NCBI GenBank assembly: GCA_900554215.1
Contig: USGG01000008.1
Location: 1 to 43,334, forward strand
Source: an uncultured Megasphaera sp.
Lineage (GTDB): Bacteria; Bacillota; Negativicutes; Veillonellales; Megasphaeraceae
DNA: 43,334 nucleotides
Reading direction: 5' to 3'
Shown: piece by piece, positions 1 to 7,419 of the stretch
How positions within the stretch are numbered: position 1 is the stretch's first letter
Layout: each line of letters opens with the position of its first letter
Program-made: the position numbers and the translations under genes
The notes under the pieces: model-generated
What the model saw: only the letters and a program-made list of their open reading frames with translations
Database searches by the model: none
Told to the model about the DNA's origin: nothing

Positions 1-99
1 TATGTGCTGATCGTCAAATATATTGAACGCATGGCCGACCATGCCAACAATATTGCCAACTGGGTCATTTACCGGGAAAAGAACGAAATCAATATTTAA
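1..99 (+). CDS. phoU: Phosphate uptake regulator PhoU, C-terminal fragment (5' end outside window)
   Basis: Frame 1 is open from the first base to a TAA at 97-99 and encodes the last 32 residues of a protein. The stretch KYIERMADHANNIANWVIY matches the conserved end of PhoU, where the second three-helix bundle carries an E-R-x-x-D-H-x-x-N-I metal-binding signature. PhoU proteins link the Pst phosphate transporter to the PhoR kinase in the cytoplasm. The rest of the gene, and probably the pst genes, lie upstream of the window. A hairpin terminator follows directly, so this is the end of its operon. The family call rests on a short but highly characteristic motif. Confidence 0.85.
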   Translation, partial: YVLIVKYIERMADHANNIANWVIYREKNEINI

Positions 100-111
100 T
101 CCATGTGCCCT

Positions 112-148
112 TCACCTGCCCGCACGTACGCGCGGCAGGTGATTTTTC
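112..148 (+). terminator. Intrinsic terminator after phoU
   Basis: Nine-base-pair stem TCACCTGCC (112-120) with GGCAGGTGA (134-142), a 13-nt loop, then a T-rich tail at 143-147. Confidence 0.8.
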
Positions 149-227
149 ATATGGGCGAGCTCGACAGACGGGGAGAAGCATACTATAATAAACACCATAA
201 GCGGTAATATAGGAGGAATTTATCAGC

Positions 228-830
228 ATGGGATTTTTTGACGCTTTGGTAAAATCAGATATAAACAGGACGCGCAGCGAAAAGATGTACGACGACGCGC
301 TGAAATTGTTTAATTCGGCGCAGCTGCAGAACGAAACGCTGCCGCCGGAATTAAAAGCGGAAGTAGAAGGGGGCGAGGACTGCGACGTCCTTTCCCGGGG
401 CAGCGGGCGGTTTGGCCACGATATGGGCAATCCCATACCCGTCAACGGCCCCTTCGGTGAAATGACCTACTTGTCGCGCCTCCGCCTGCGCAGTACCGGC
501 TCGATGGTGTTTTTTCACAAGGTCGAAACGATCGGCCGCGTCGACAAATTTGAGCTGGTCAACGTCAGCGGGAAAGTCGTCGACTACTTGTATCTGGACA
601 TGTATCATCCTCGGGCGTCGCGTCGCTATCCTGAAGGCTACACCCTGGAAAAAGAAGCCGTCTTTCCCCGCGGCGTTACGACGACGGTTCCCGATTTTCC
701 CGCCGGCCTGTACAAGCTGATTAAAAAGGAGGCCAAGCAGCGCCTGGGCGTGGACGTAGCCGAAAAGGAAAGCGACCGCATCGATGTTGAACAGGCCCAG
801 GCTTCTATCCGGGAATTGCGGAAGCTATAA
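228..830 (+). CDS. Conserved hypothetical protein, 200 aa
   Basis: I do not recognise a named domain. The ATG at 228 is preceded by AGGAGG at 211-216. Codon use matches the neighbours, so the gene looks real. The N-terminal third (residues 1-50) is helical and charged. A central block around residues 65-130 contains GNPIPVNGPFGEMTYLSRL, a beta-rich FHKVETIG...FELVNVSGK stretch and YLDMYHPRASR. A second basic stretch follows (KLIKKEAKQR). There is no signal peptide, membrane segment or Cys/His cluster, so a soluble cytoplasmic protein is likely. It sits between phoU and the dGTPase gene, 44 bp ahead of the latter in the same direction, and may be co-transcribed with it. Function unknown. Confidence 0.75.
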   Translation: MGFFDALVKSDINRTRSEKMYDDALKLFNSAQLQNETLPPELKAEVEGGEDCDVLSRGSGRFGHDMGNPIPVNGPFGEMTYLSRLRLRSTGSMVFFHKVETIGRVDKFELVNVSGKVVDYLYLDMYHPRASRRYPEGYTLEKEAVFPRGVTTTVPDFPAGLYKLIKKEAKQRLGVDVAEKESDRIDVEQAQASIRELRKL

Positions 831-874
831 AGCTTTCTGGAATCCGGCTGCAGTTTGAAGAAAGGGGTGAAACG

Positions 875-2119
875 ATGGAAAAGGCCTTTGCTTCTGTACG
901 CATGGACGAGCATCATCCGAACTGGCAGATTGCCATCAGCCGCAAGGGCAGCCTGTATCGGCGAGAAGGAGATTTCCGCACGGAATTTGGCCGCGATTAT
1001 ACGCGCATCCTTCATTCGACGGCCTACAGCCGCCTCAAGCATAAGACCCAGGTGTTTTTTACGACGAAAAACGACCATATCTGCACGCGCATTGAGCACG
1101 TCAATCACGTCGCGTCCGTCAGCGGTACCATCGGCCGGTATTTGGGGCTGAATACGGAGCTCATCAGCGCCATTGCCAACGGCCACGACCTGGGCCACGC
1201 GCCCTTCGGCCATTTGGGCGAACGGGTATTGAGCCGCATCAGCCAGGACGAGCTGGGTGAGATGTTCTGGCACGAACGGCAGGGCCTCCGTGTCGTCGAT
1301 GAGATGGAAACGCTGCTGGACCCGGCCGGTAAAATGAAAAACCTGATGCTGACCTACGCCGTCCGCGACGGCATTATCAATCACTGCGGCGAAGTGCGGC
1401 AGACGGTGCTGCGCCCGCGGGAACACGTCGTCCCTCTGGAGTCGATTACCCGTCCTAACGAATACGAGCCCTATACCTGGGAAGGCTGCGTCGTCAAAAT
1501 TGCCGATAAAATCGCTTATCTGGGCAGGGACATTGAAGACGCCGTGCGCCTGCGTATCTTGACGGAAGACGGCAAGCCCCTGGCCGAGCTGAAGCAGCGG
1601 CTGAACGAGCAGCTTCACGCCCGTCTCCAGTCCCTGACCAATACGTCAATCATGTATCCCCTGATTACGGATATCTGCCGGGAAAGCACGCCGGAGAAGG
1701 GGCTGGTGCTTTCAAAGTCCCATCTGAAGCTCATGGACGACGTCATGAAGTTCAACTATGAGTACATCTACCGCAGCAAGCGTCTGGAAGTATACCATGC
1801 CTACGCCAGGCTGATTCTGGAATCGATTTACGGCATTTTGAAGGCCTGCTATGCCGGCGGCAATACGCTGCGGGAGCTGGAACGGCTGCGCCAGGACTAT
1901 CCTACCTTAGGAAAACATTTTTTGGAGCGCATGAAGAAGTATTCCGATATTGGCCGGGCCGTAGCCAGCCGGGATAAATTCGGCAACGCCTTCGGAAACG
2001 CTGTGATGTACCGCATCGCCGACGATGAAAAAGACTACCGGCTGGCCTGCATCGATTATATCGCCGGCATGACCGATACCTACGCAGAAAAAATTTTCGA
2101 CGAGCTTACGACATTTTAA
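875..2119 (+). CDS. dgt: dGTPase-like HD-domain deoxynucleoside triphosphate triphosphohydrolase
   Basis: The 414-residue product has the order of Dgt-type HD hydrolases, which cut dNTPs to the deoxynucleoside and tripolyphosphate and help set dNTP pools. The N-terminal YSRLKHKTQVF block (about residues 51-61) matches the family's Y-S-x-R-L-x-x-K-T-Q-V-F. The metal ligands follow as an IEHVNH block (His75), GHDLGHAPFGH (His104-Asp105), and a later Asp in KIADKIAYLGRD. It is longer than minimal HD phosphohydrolases and in the normal range for bacterial dGTPase-like proteins. The ATG at 875 follows GGGGTGA at 864-870. The stop overlaps a promoter region for the next gene. Substrate preference among dNTPs cannot be read from sequence. 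Confidence 0.88.
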   Translation: MEKAFASVRMDEHHPNWQIAISRKGSLYRREGDFRTEFGRDYTRILHSTAYSRLKHKTQVFFTTKNDHICTRIEHVNHVASVSGTIGRYLGLNTELISAIANGHDLGHAPFGHLGERVLSRISQDELGEMFWHERQGLRVVDEMETLLDPAGKMKNLMLTYAVRDGIINHCGEVRQTVLRPREHVVPLESITRPNEYEPYTWEGCVVKIADKIAYLGRDIEDAVRLRILTEDGKPLAELKQRLNEQLHARLQSLTNTSIMYPLITDICRESTPEKGLVLSKSHLKLMDDVMKFNYEYIYRSKRLEVYHAYARLILESIYGILKACYAGGNTLRELERLRQDYPTLGKHFLERMKKYSDIGRAVASRDKFGNAFGNAVMYRIADDEKDYRLACIDYIAGMTDTYAEKIFDELTTF

Positions 2120-2127
2120 TGGAAATA

Positions 2128-2136
2128 TGGTATAAT
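2128..2136 (+). promoter_or_regulatory. Extended -10 promoter for the DUF1653 gene
   Basis: TGGTATAAT at 2128-2136 is a perfect extended -10 element just after the dgt stop. No good -35 is visible. The transcript would begin near 2143, about 70 nt before the DUF1653 start. Confidence 0.5.
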
Positions 2137-2214
2137 GATACGGCAGATTTAGAAAATATGCCGGACATGAGATTCGGCAGGAACATCAGATATGCGCAGG
2201 AGGGGTTCAGACTC

Positions 2215-2445
2215 ATGAGAGATTTACCGCAGGCCCATGAAATATGGCGTCATTTTAAAAATAATATGTACGAAATCATTACGATTGCAGAGCATACGGA
2301 AACGGGTGAAAAGTTTGTCATCTATAAAGCGCTGCAGGATACGATGAAGACCTACGCCCGCCCGCTGAAGGATTTCATGAGCGAAGTGGATAAGGCGAAG
2401 TATCCGAAGGCAGATCAGGATTTTCGCTTTGTCAAAGTAAAATAA
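2215..2445 (+). CDS. DUF1653 domain protein, 76 aa
   Basis: The product is a one-domain DUF1653 protein. Its pattern IWRHFKNNMYEIITIAEHTETGEKFVIYKAL...RPLKDFMSEVD matches the family's Y/W-R-H-F-K-G-N-x-Y and R-P-L-x-x-F-x-x-x-V-D signatures. The function of these small soluble proteins is not established; the fold is thought to be an SH3-like barrel. The frame is open from 2119, but I chose the ATG at 2215. It has AGGAGGGG at 2198-2205, and the conserved domain starts right after it, whereas the upstream residues do not resemble the family. A hairpin terminator follows the stop. Confidence 0.85.
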   Translation: MRDLPQAHEIWRHFKNNMYEIITIAEHTETGEKFVIYKALQDTMKTYARPLKDFMSEVDKAKYPKADQDFRFVKVK

Positions 2446-2475
2446 AACGGCGTCTATACCGCCGTTCCGCATGAA

Positions 2476-2524
2476 ATAAGCCGCAGGACAACGCTTTGAT
2501 GCGCTGCCTGCGGCCTATTTTTTA
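2476..2524 (+). terminator. Intrinsic terminator between convergent genes
   Basis: AATAAGCCGCAGG (2475-2487) pairs with CCTGCGGCCTATT (2506-2518) with one mismatch, followed by a run of six T. The A/T-rich left side may allow weaker function for the minus-strand gene as well. Confidence 0.8.
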
Positions 2525-2545
2525 CTGTGTATGATGTGAAAGATA

Positions 2546-2752
2546 TTAGCCCTTCGCTGCGATGCATTCGTTGAGATCGGCGATGAGAGCGTCTACGTCG
2601 ATGCCGTGGGCGCCGGCGCCTTGGCCGATCGTTTCAAAGTGGGCGGCCATGCAGCCGACGCAGCCCAGACCGTATTGCTGGAATACTTCGAGAATCTGGG
2701 GATATTTCTGAACCGCTTCGATGATGCCCGTATCTTTTGTAATTTCTGCCAT
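2546..2752 (-). CDS. DUF1858 domain protein with CxxC redox motif, 68 aa
   Basis: The 68-residue product matches the DUF1858 / hybrid-cluster-protein-associated redox disulfide family. It has a short N-terminal I-x-E-A/V-x-x-x-Y-P block, L-x-V-F-x-x-Y-G-L-G, then a CVGC pair (Cys31 and Cys34) that could cycle as a disulfide or bind metal. Relatives occur alone or fused to iron-sulfur and nitrite/nitric-oxide-handling proteins in anaerobes, so a role in redox or nitrosative stress is plausible but inferred. The start has AGGAGG seven bases upstream. An extended -10 element, TGGTATAAT, lies upstream on the same strand. The gene is transcribed alone, convergent with the DUF1653 gene. Confidence 0.85.
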   Translation of the reverse strand: MAEITKDTGIIEAVQKYPQILEVFQQYGLGCVGCMAAHFETIGQGAGAHGIDVDALIADLNECIAAKG

Positions 2753-2814
2753 GATACATCCTCCTTGGTATAGTCTTTTCCGTATGTTTTGAAAGAACTT
2801 CCGGATTGCATCCT

Positions 2815-2823
2815 ATTATACCA
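2815..2823 (-). promoter_or_regulatory. Extended -10 promoter of the DUF1858 gene
   Basis: Read on the minus strand, TGGTATAAT occupies 2823-2815. It lies about 63 bp upstream of the start codon. No strong -35 element accompanies it. Confidence 0.55.
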
Positions 2824-3155
2824 TACTTTTTCAGTTTTGTATTGTCTGTTTGCAGGATTTTCTGGGATAGAGAGAAATTGGCCGAAGTGACAAAGAGCAT
2901 TAGTCAAGGACATATGTAAAAAAAGCATAATTAAAATGATACTGCTAAATAATAACAAATAGAAAAGTGGAATAAATTGGTATGCTTATATCGAATTAGA
3001 GATAACTAAAAGAGGAAGAAATAGTTCGCTTTGCGAAAAGATTGAGAAAATAATAAGACATGAAATAAAAAAGTTAAAAATATTAAGATGATATGGATAA
3101 ATAGATGAGTGAAAGGAATAGTAAATTTTTTTGCTTGCAATAATTAAATAGTATG
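2824..3155. other. AT-rich gene-free leader upstream of lctP
   Basis: No convincing gene is present between the DUF1858 gene and lctP. Short frames here have neither ribosome binding sites nor protein-like composition. The stretch from about 2880 to 3250 is markedly A+T-rich compared with flanking genes. It holds a small perfect inverted repeat, TTCGC-TTT-GCGAA, at 3025-3037. Such composition suggests a curved or regulator-binding upstream region for the permease promoter. Confidence 0.5.
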
Positions 3156-3183
3156 TTGCATTATTCAATACATGCATTATAAT
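3156..3183 (+). promoter_or_regulatory. Sigma-70 promoter of lctP
   Basis: TTGCAT (3156-3161), a 16-bp spacer and TATAAT (3178-3183). AATAAC-AAAG-GTTATT (3184-3199), an inverted repeat, lies over the predicted start of transcription and could be an operator. The leader to the lctP start would be about 125 nt. Confidence 0.65.
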
Positions 3184-3314
3184 AATAACAAAGGTTATTC
3201 TTTAAAATACTAAAAGGAAAGGAGCGAAGAGTAATATTGTATGCTGAATGCTGTTGGAGTATGCGGCATTCCGTGATTTTTCTGTTTTTATGTATGAAAG
3301 GGTGAATTTGGATT

Positions 3315-4913
3315 ATGATGGTATTTTTGGCAGTATTGCCGCTGTTATGGCTTATCGTTGCCTTATCCATTTTAAAAGTACCGGCATGGAAAGCCTGTGG
3401 GGTTGCAGCAATTATTTCATTCATCGTCGCCGTCGTGCCCTTCGGTAAGGAAGCCGGCATCATGGCAACAGGCGCGTTGGAAGGCGTTGCCTTGGCTATT
3501 TGGCCTATCTTGTTAGTTATCACGTCAGCTATTTTTACCTATAACCTCGTCGTTCGCACCGGGGCTATGGAAACGATTAAGACGATGCTGACGTCCGTAA
3601 GTTCGGATATGCGTATCCTGTCCCTCCTCTTGGCCTGGGGCTTCGGCGCCTTCATGGAAGGCATGGCTGGTTTCGGTACGGCTGTTGCTATTCCTGCCGC
3701 TATGATGGTTGGCCTTGGCTTCCATCCTTTGAAATCTATTTTGGCCTGCTTAGTTGCTAACTCCGTTCCGACGACGTTCGGGTCTATCGCTATTCCGACG
3801 ACGACGTTGGCAACGTTGACCCACCTTGATTCCGTTGGCTTGGGCCAGTTCATTGCAATTCAGCTCTTTATTCTTAATACGTTAAGCCCGTTTTTCGTAG
3901 TCATGATCATGGGCGGCGGTCCGAAAGCCCTCAAAGGCGTATTTATGCCGACCTTGATTTCCGGCTTGGCTTTGTCCGTTCCGGAACTGCTTATCAACAT
4001 GGCTATGGGTCCTGAACTGTCCGTTATCGTTCCATCGGCTATTATCATGGGTTCTATTGTTGTCTGCGCGAAAATCTTTAAGACCAATGATCCGGAATAC
4101 CGCGTTGACGCTGAAGTTCGTCAGATTTCTTCCAGCGAAGGTATCAGCGCAACGATGCCTTTCATTTTGATCTTTGTCTTGTTGATCATTACGTCTAAGT
4201 TCTTCCCGTTCATCAACGGCCCCCTCAGCGCGTTTAAGACGTCTGTTCAGATTTATGCCGGCCCCGGCGCTTCCCCCTATACCTTTGTATGGGTTGCTAC
4301 GCCTGGCATCATGATCTTCCTTTCGGCATTCCTCGGCGGTGCTTATCAGAAAGCAAGCTTTGGCAAAATGCTCGGCGTTTTGGGCGATACCTTCAAAGGC
4401 TTGAAATTTACATACGTTACGATTATCTGCGTTGTTATGACTGCTAAATTGATGACGTACAGCGGCATGACGGCAGCTATTGCCGGCGCATTGGTTGCTG
4501 CCACGGGTTCTATGTATCCGGCATTTGCTCCGCTCGTCGGTGCTCTCGGCGCATTCATCACCGGTTCCGGTACGAACGCTAACGTTCTCTTCGGGCCTTT
4601 GCAGACGGCAGCTGCCGCACAGATGGTTCCCGGCGATACCGGCTTGGCTATGTGGCTTGCAGCTACGAACTCTGCAGGTGCCGGCATCGGCAAGATGTTC
4701 TCCCCTCAGAGTATTGCTATCGGTATTGGTGCTGTTGCTCCGGCACTGGAAGCATATATTTCTGAAAAGAACGTGGAAAGCGGCGAAGCTGACAGCCTGC
4801 GTCAGAGCATTCAGGCTAACGTCATCATGCAGAGCATTGCGAAATACTTCGTTATCTACATCGTAGTAGCTGGTATCTGCGCTTACTTCGGCTTGAGCAT
4901 GTTCGTTCACTAA
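3315..4913 (+). CDS. lctP: L-lactate permease, LctP/LldP family
   Basis: The 532-residue product is a multi-spanning membrane protein of the lactate permease family, which brings lactate (and often glycolate) into the cell with protons or cations. The order seen is a hydrophobic N-terminus, PFGKEAG, then the family hallmark GFGAFMEGMAGFGTAVAIPAAMM around residues 110-135. A second conserved block, GAFITGSGTNANVLFGPLQ, lies around residues 415-433, and NSAGAGIGKMFSPQSIAI around 455-472. Length fits the family. A start at 3315 (or 3318) has GAAAGGGTG at 3297-3304. Codon use is biased to GCT/GTT/TTG, unlike the more C-ending neighbours, which suggests high expression. It stands alone between its own promoter and terminator, a few kilobases from the racemase and oxidase genes it probably serves. 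Confidence 0.93.
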   Translation: MMVFLAVLPLLWLIVALSILKVPAWKACGVAAIISFIVAVVPFGKEAGIMATGALEGVALAIWPILLVITSAIFTYNLVVRTGAMETIKTMLTSVSSDMRILSLLLAWGFGAFMEGMAGFGTAVAIPAAMMVGLGFHPLKSILACLVANSVPTTFGSIAIPTTTLATLTHLDSVGLGQFIAIQLFILNTLSPFFVVMIMGGGPKALKGVFMPTLISGLALSVPELLINMAMGPELSVIVPSAIIMGSIVVCAKIFKTNDPEYRVDAEVRQISSSEGISATMPFILIFVLLIITSKFFPFINGPLSAFKTSVQIYAGPGASPYTFVWVATPGIMIFLSAFLGGAYQKASFGKMLGVLGDTFKGLKFTYVTIICVVMTAKLMTYSGMTAAIAGALVAATGSMYPAFAPLVGALGAFITGSGTNANVLFGPLQTAAAAQMVPGDTGLAMWLAATNSAGAGIGKMFSPQSIAIGIGAVAPALEAYISEKNVESGEADSLRQSIQANVIMQSIAKYFVIYIVVAGICAYFGLSMFVH

Positions 4914-4933
4914 ACACATACTTGAATAAGCAA

Positions 4934-4968
4934 AACAGGAATCTGCTTCGGCAGGTTCCTGTTTTTTA
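4934..4968 (+). terminator. Intrinsic terminator of lctP
   Basis: Twelve-base-pair stem (4935-4946 with 4951-4962, one G-U pair) closed by a TTCG tetraloop, followed by TTTTTT. Confidence 0.92.
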
Positions 4969-5346
4969 ATATCTGTTCCATATCTCTTGTGCCTCATCAT
5001 GGAGCCTATCGTGTTTACAAGTTCTTCTGGCAGGCGATGCTGAGCAGTATATATAAAAACATATGGAATGGCTGTCATTTTCCTGTCGGAATGAATCCGC
5101 TGACAGCTTTTTATTTCTGCCGAAGCGGCGGCGAGGGCCTAGGCTGTGCGCTGTTTCTTTCAGGGGATACGGCAAGGGCGGGGCTCAAGGGGCGATGTGT
5201 CAGCTGCTTTCTCCACCATCGCGTGTCGAATGCTTTGACAGATACAGGAGTTTGCGTCTTGCCTCATCATGTATGCGATTTTTTCTCTGACCTGCTGGAT
5301 TTTCGCTGCTTGACCAGAAGTAGAAGTGGGCTGGGAGAAATAAAAA
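4969..5346. other. Gene-free region bounded by 12-bp direct repeats
   Basis: No protein-like gene is visible in about 375 bp between the lctP and yitT terminators. The sequence TGCCTCATCATG occurs at 4990-5001 and again at 5260-5271. Between them is a hairpin (GCTGTCA 5071-5077 with TGACAGC 5101-5107, inner stem CGGA/TCCG) followed by TTTTT, which looks like an intrinsic terminator on the plus strand with no gene to end. A TATATAA stretch lies just before it at 5050-5056. A short frame on the minus strand (5271 to 5161, 36 codons) has no convincing ribosome binding site. It may be a small-RNA locus, a decayed gene or a dispersed repeat. Confidence 0.4.
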
Positions 5347-5380
5347 AATCGCTGCCTGCCGTAGCAAGGGCAGACAGCGC
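5342..5380 (-). terminator. Intrinsic terminator of the yitT-family gene
   Basis: On the minus strand an 11-bp stem (5379-5369 with 5360-5350, one G-U pair) with a short loop is followed by ATTTTTTTATTT. Confidence 0.9.
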
Positions 5381-5391
5381 ATGTACCGGAA

Positions 5392-6327
5392 TTAATATTC
5401 CGGCGGCATATTTTTCTTGGTTCGCGGCATTTTCAAGGCGTCGCCCGGTGAATCGTGGTATTTTACGGACGGTCCTGTAAAGCCCCGGCCGACGACTTCC
5501 GAAGCGTCGCTGATGATCATGAAGGCTCCCGGGTCGATTTTGTTGACCAGTTCTTTGATCTTAGCGATTTCCGTCAGCTTGATGACGGCGTAGATAATGC
5601 GTTTATCCTGCATGGTATAGGCACCCTGGCCGTACAGGTACGTCGCGCCGTGGCCGATGTAGCGCATGAGCAGGTTGGCGATTTCTTCTGCATGATTGGA
5701 AATGATAAAGACCGATTTCCGCTGCTTCAGGCCGATGACTACCTTGTTGGTGATGAAGGCCGTAATATAGGTGCTGACGAAGGTGAGGACGGCCATTTCT
5801 AGGGAAAACATGTAGGCGGCGGCTACGAGGATGAGCGAATTGATGACCATGACGACGTTGCCCATTTCCAGGGAATAGTATTTCTTTACGATGGCGCCGA
5901 CGACGTCCAGGCCGCCGCTATTGCCGTTGTATTTGTATAAAATGCCGAATCCCAGGCCTGATACCAGGCCGCCAGTGATGCTGGAGATCATCGGGTCCTT
6001 GACGATGTCCCACGTCGAAAGGAAGGCCGTCGCGTCGGCCAGCACGGAGAAGATAGCCGTGCCGACGATGCTGAGGATGGTATACTGCCGTCCCATGAAT
6101 TTGTAGCAGGCAATCATAATCGGTATGTTGAGGGCGAAAATACCTACGCCGACAGGCAGGCCCACGGCGAAGTAAAACATGATGGCTACGCCGCCGATGC
6201 CGCTGCTGAGCAGGTGATGGGGGATGAAAAAGGCATTCATGCCGACGGTTACGATGAGACAGCCGATGAAGGAGGCAATGTAGGGAATTGCCAATTGTTT
6301 CAGCGATGTGTCCTGTGTTGTTTTCAT
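5392..6327 (-). CDS. YitT family membrane protein (DUF161/DUF2179)
   Basis: The 311-residue product begins with about five or six hydrophobic segments (residues 10-190). These carry conserved glycine-rich blocks such as SSGIGGVAIM, GGLVSGLGFGILYKYNGNSGGLDVVG and VVIGLKQRKSVFIIS. A soluble C-terminal DUF2179 domain (about 200-290) ends with the typical DPGAFMIISDASEVVGRGF. This layout is that of YitT-type integral membrane proteins, widespread in Firmicutes and still poorly defined in function. The frame is open further upstream, but I chose the ATG at 6327. It has AGGAGC seven bases upstream, and the extra 36 residues are hydrophobic and unlike the family. It is monocistronic, with its own promoter and terminator, and divergent from ispE. 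Confidence 0.9.
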   Translation of the reverse strand: MKTTQDTSLKQLAIPYIASFIGCLIVTVGMNAFFIPHHLLSSGIGGVAIMFYFAVGLPVGVGIFALNIPIMIACYKFMGRQYTILSIVGTAIFSVLADATAFLSTWDIVKDPMISSITGGLVSGLGFGILYKYNGNSGGLDVVGAIVKKYYSLEMGNVVMVINSLILVAAAYMFSLEMAVLTFVSTYITAFITNKVVIGLKQRKSVFIISNHAEEIANLLMRYIGHGATYLYGQGAYTMQDKRIIYAVIKLTEIAKIKELVNKIDPGAFMIISDASEVVGRGFTGPSVKYHDSPGDALKMPRTKKNMPPEY

Positions 6328-6358
6328 GCTCTTTGCTCCTGTAAAAATGCGGAAAGAA

Positions 6359-6387
6359 TTGTAAAATAAAGAAAAAAACGGTATAAT
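6359..6387 (+). promoter_or_regulatory. Possible sigma-70 promoter toward ispE
   Basis: TTGTAA (6359-6364), 17-bp spacer, TATAAT (6382-6387) on the plus strand. It lies inside the leader of the divergent yitT-family gene, about 140 bp before ispE. Confidence 0.45.
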
Positions 6388-6460
6388 TAAAAGTAACGCC
6401 GCTGCATCAGTATGTACAGTGGCAATGGATAACAAGGGCCATTTGCCGTTGTTGTCTCAC

Positions 6461-6488
6461 ATTATAACATAGGAATTTTTTAATTCAA
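6461..6488 (-). promoter_or_regulatory. Sigma-70 promoter of the yitT-family gene
   Basis: On the minus strand TTGAAT (6488-6483), 16-bp spacer and TATAAT (6466-6461), with the -10 extended by TGT (6469-6467). The leader would be about 125 nt and overlaps the possible ispE promoter on the other strand. Confidence 0.6.
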
Positions 6489-6528
6489 TATAGATTGCAG
6501 ATTTTTCATTCGAAATGGAGAGCTGGGA

Positions 6529-7419
6529 ATGATAGAAGAGATAGGCTGCGGAAAAATTAATTTGGCCCTGGCGATTACAGGCCGGCGGGACGACGGATAC
6601 CACGATATCGACACGATATTTCAATCTATCGGCCTGCACGACGTAATCCGCTTGGAAGAGGCAGATGAATTTTTGCTGACCTGTTCGAATCCGGCGCTGG
6701 CCTGCGATGAGACGAATTTAGCGTATAAAGCTTACACGGCGCTGCTTCCGTACCGCTGCGGCCCGAAAGGCGTTCGCATTCACATTGAAAAGAACATTCC
6801 CGTCGCGGCGGGGCTGGCCGGCGGCAGCACGGACTGCGCGGCCGTGCTGCGGGGGCTCAATCGCTTGTGGCGGCTGGGCCTGACGGCAGAGGAACTGTGC
6901 CACATCGGCGCTTCTATCGGCGCCGACGTCCCCTTTTGCGTCTGCGGCGGGACGATGCGGGGCAGGGGAATCGGCGAGGTATTGACGCCTCTTCCGCCGC
7001 TGCCGCCGTGGCCTGTCCTCATCGTTCATCCGCCGGTGCCAGTCTACACGGGGAAAGCCTATTCCTTATTCGACACGACGCCCCGTTTGCAGGGCATAGC
7101 TGTGGACGAGGCGGCGAAGGCTGTAGAAGCCGCCGATTTTGAAGGGCTGGAAGCCCATATGGGCAACACCTTTGAAGAACTGGTCATTCCCGACGTGCCG
7201 ATGATAGAATCGTGCCGGGCTATGCTGCGCCGTCAGGGCCTGCGGCCTCTCATGGCCGGCAGCGGGCCTACCGTATTTGCCTTGGTGCCGCCGTCGGCAT
7301 CGGCCGGCGACATATACAAGGCTGTTGCTGCAGAGGCGAAAGAGCAGGGAATTGATGTATATATAAGTTCGTTAGTGGAAGGAAATGGCGAGCCATATGA
7401 AGAAAACGACGGGATATAA
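6529..7419 (+). CDS. ispE: 4-diphosphocytidyl-2-C-methyl-D-erythritol kinase
   Basis: IspE phosphorylates the 2-hydroxyl of CDP-methylerythritol with ATP, the fourth step of the non-mevalonate isoprenoid pathway. The 296-residue product shows the N-terminal GKINLALAITGRRDDGYHDIDT block (residues 8-29) and the GHMP-kinase ATP loop PVAAGLAGGSTDCAAVL (91-107). It also has GADVPFCVCGG and a C-terminal MAGSGPTVFAL. This order and length are those of IspE rather than other GHMP kinases. The ATG at 6529 follows GGAG at 6517-6520. The 3' end overlaps the GntR gene by 35 bp, a pairing seen in many Clostridia and Negativicutes and not obviously functional. Its presence shows that the organism makes isoprenoids by the MEP route. 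Confidence 0.95.
   Translation: MIEEIGCGKINLALAITGRRDDGYHDIDTIFQSIGLHDVIRLEEADEFLLTCSNPALACDETNLAYKAYTALLPYRCGPKGVRIHIEKNIPVAAGLAGGSTDCAAVLRGLNRLWRLGLTAEELCHIGASIGADVPFCVCGGTMRGRGIGEVLTPLPPLPPWPVLIVHPPVPVYTGKAYSLFDTTPRLQGIAVDEAAKAVEAADFEGLEAHMGNTFEELVIPDVPMIESCRAMLRRQGLRPLMAGSGPTVFALVPPSASAGDIYKAVAAEAKEQGIDVYISSLVEGNGEPYEENDGI

Noticed and set aside
638..1618. 326-codon frame antisense to dgt
   Set aside because: Overlaps two sense genes with good ribosome sites; product resembles no family.
3882..5078. 398-codon frame antisense to lctP
   Set aside because: It mirrors the lctP codon pattern, is very rich in His, Arg, Asn and Ala, and the sense strand encodes a full conserved permease.
4989..5480. 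163-codon open frame on the plus strand
   Set aside because: It runs across the yitT terminator and into the end of that gene, has no ribosome site, and its composition (rich in Cys, Arg, Phe) is not protein-like.
6328..6460. Possible riboswitch in the 130-nt yitT-type leader
   Set aside because: No recognisable conserved riboswitch core or anti-terminator pairing could be seen.
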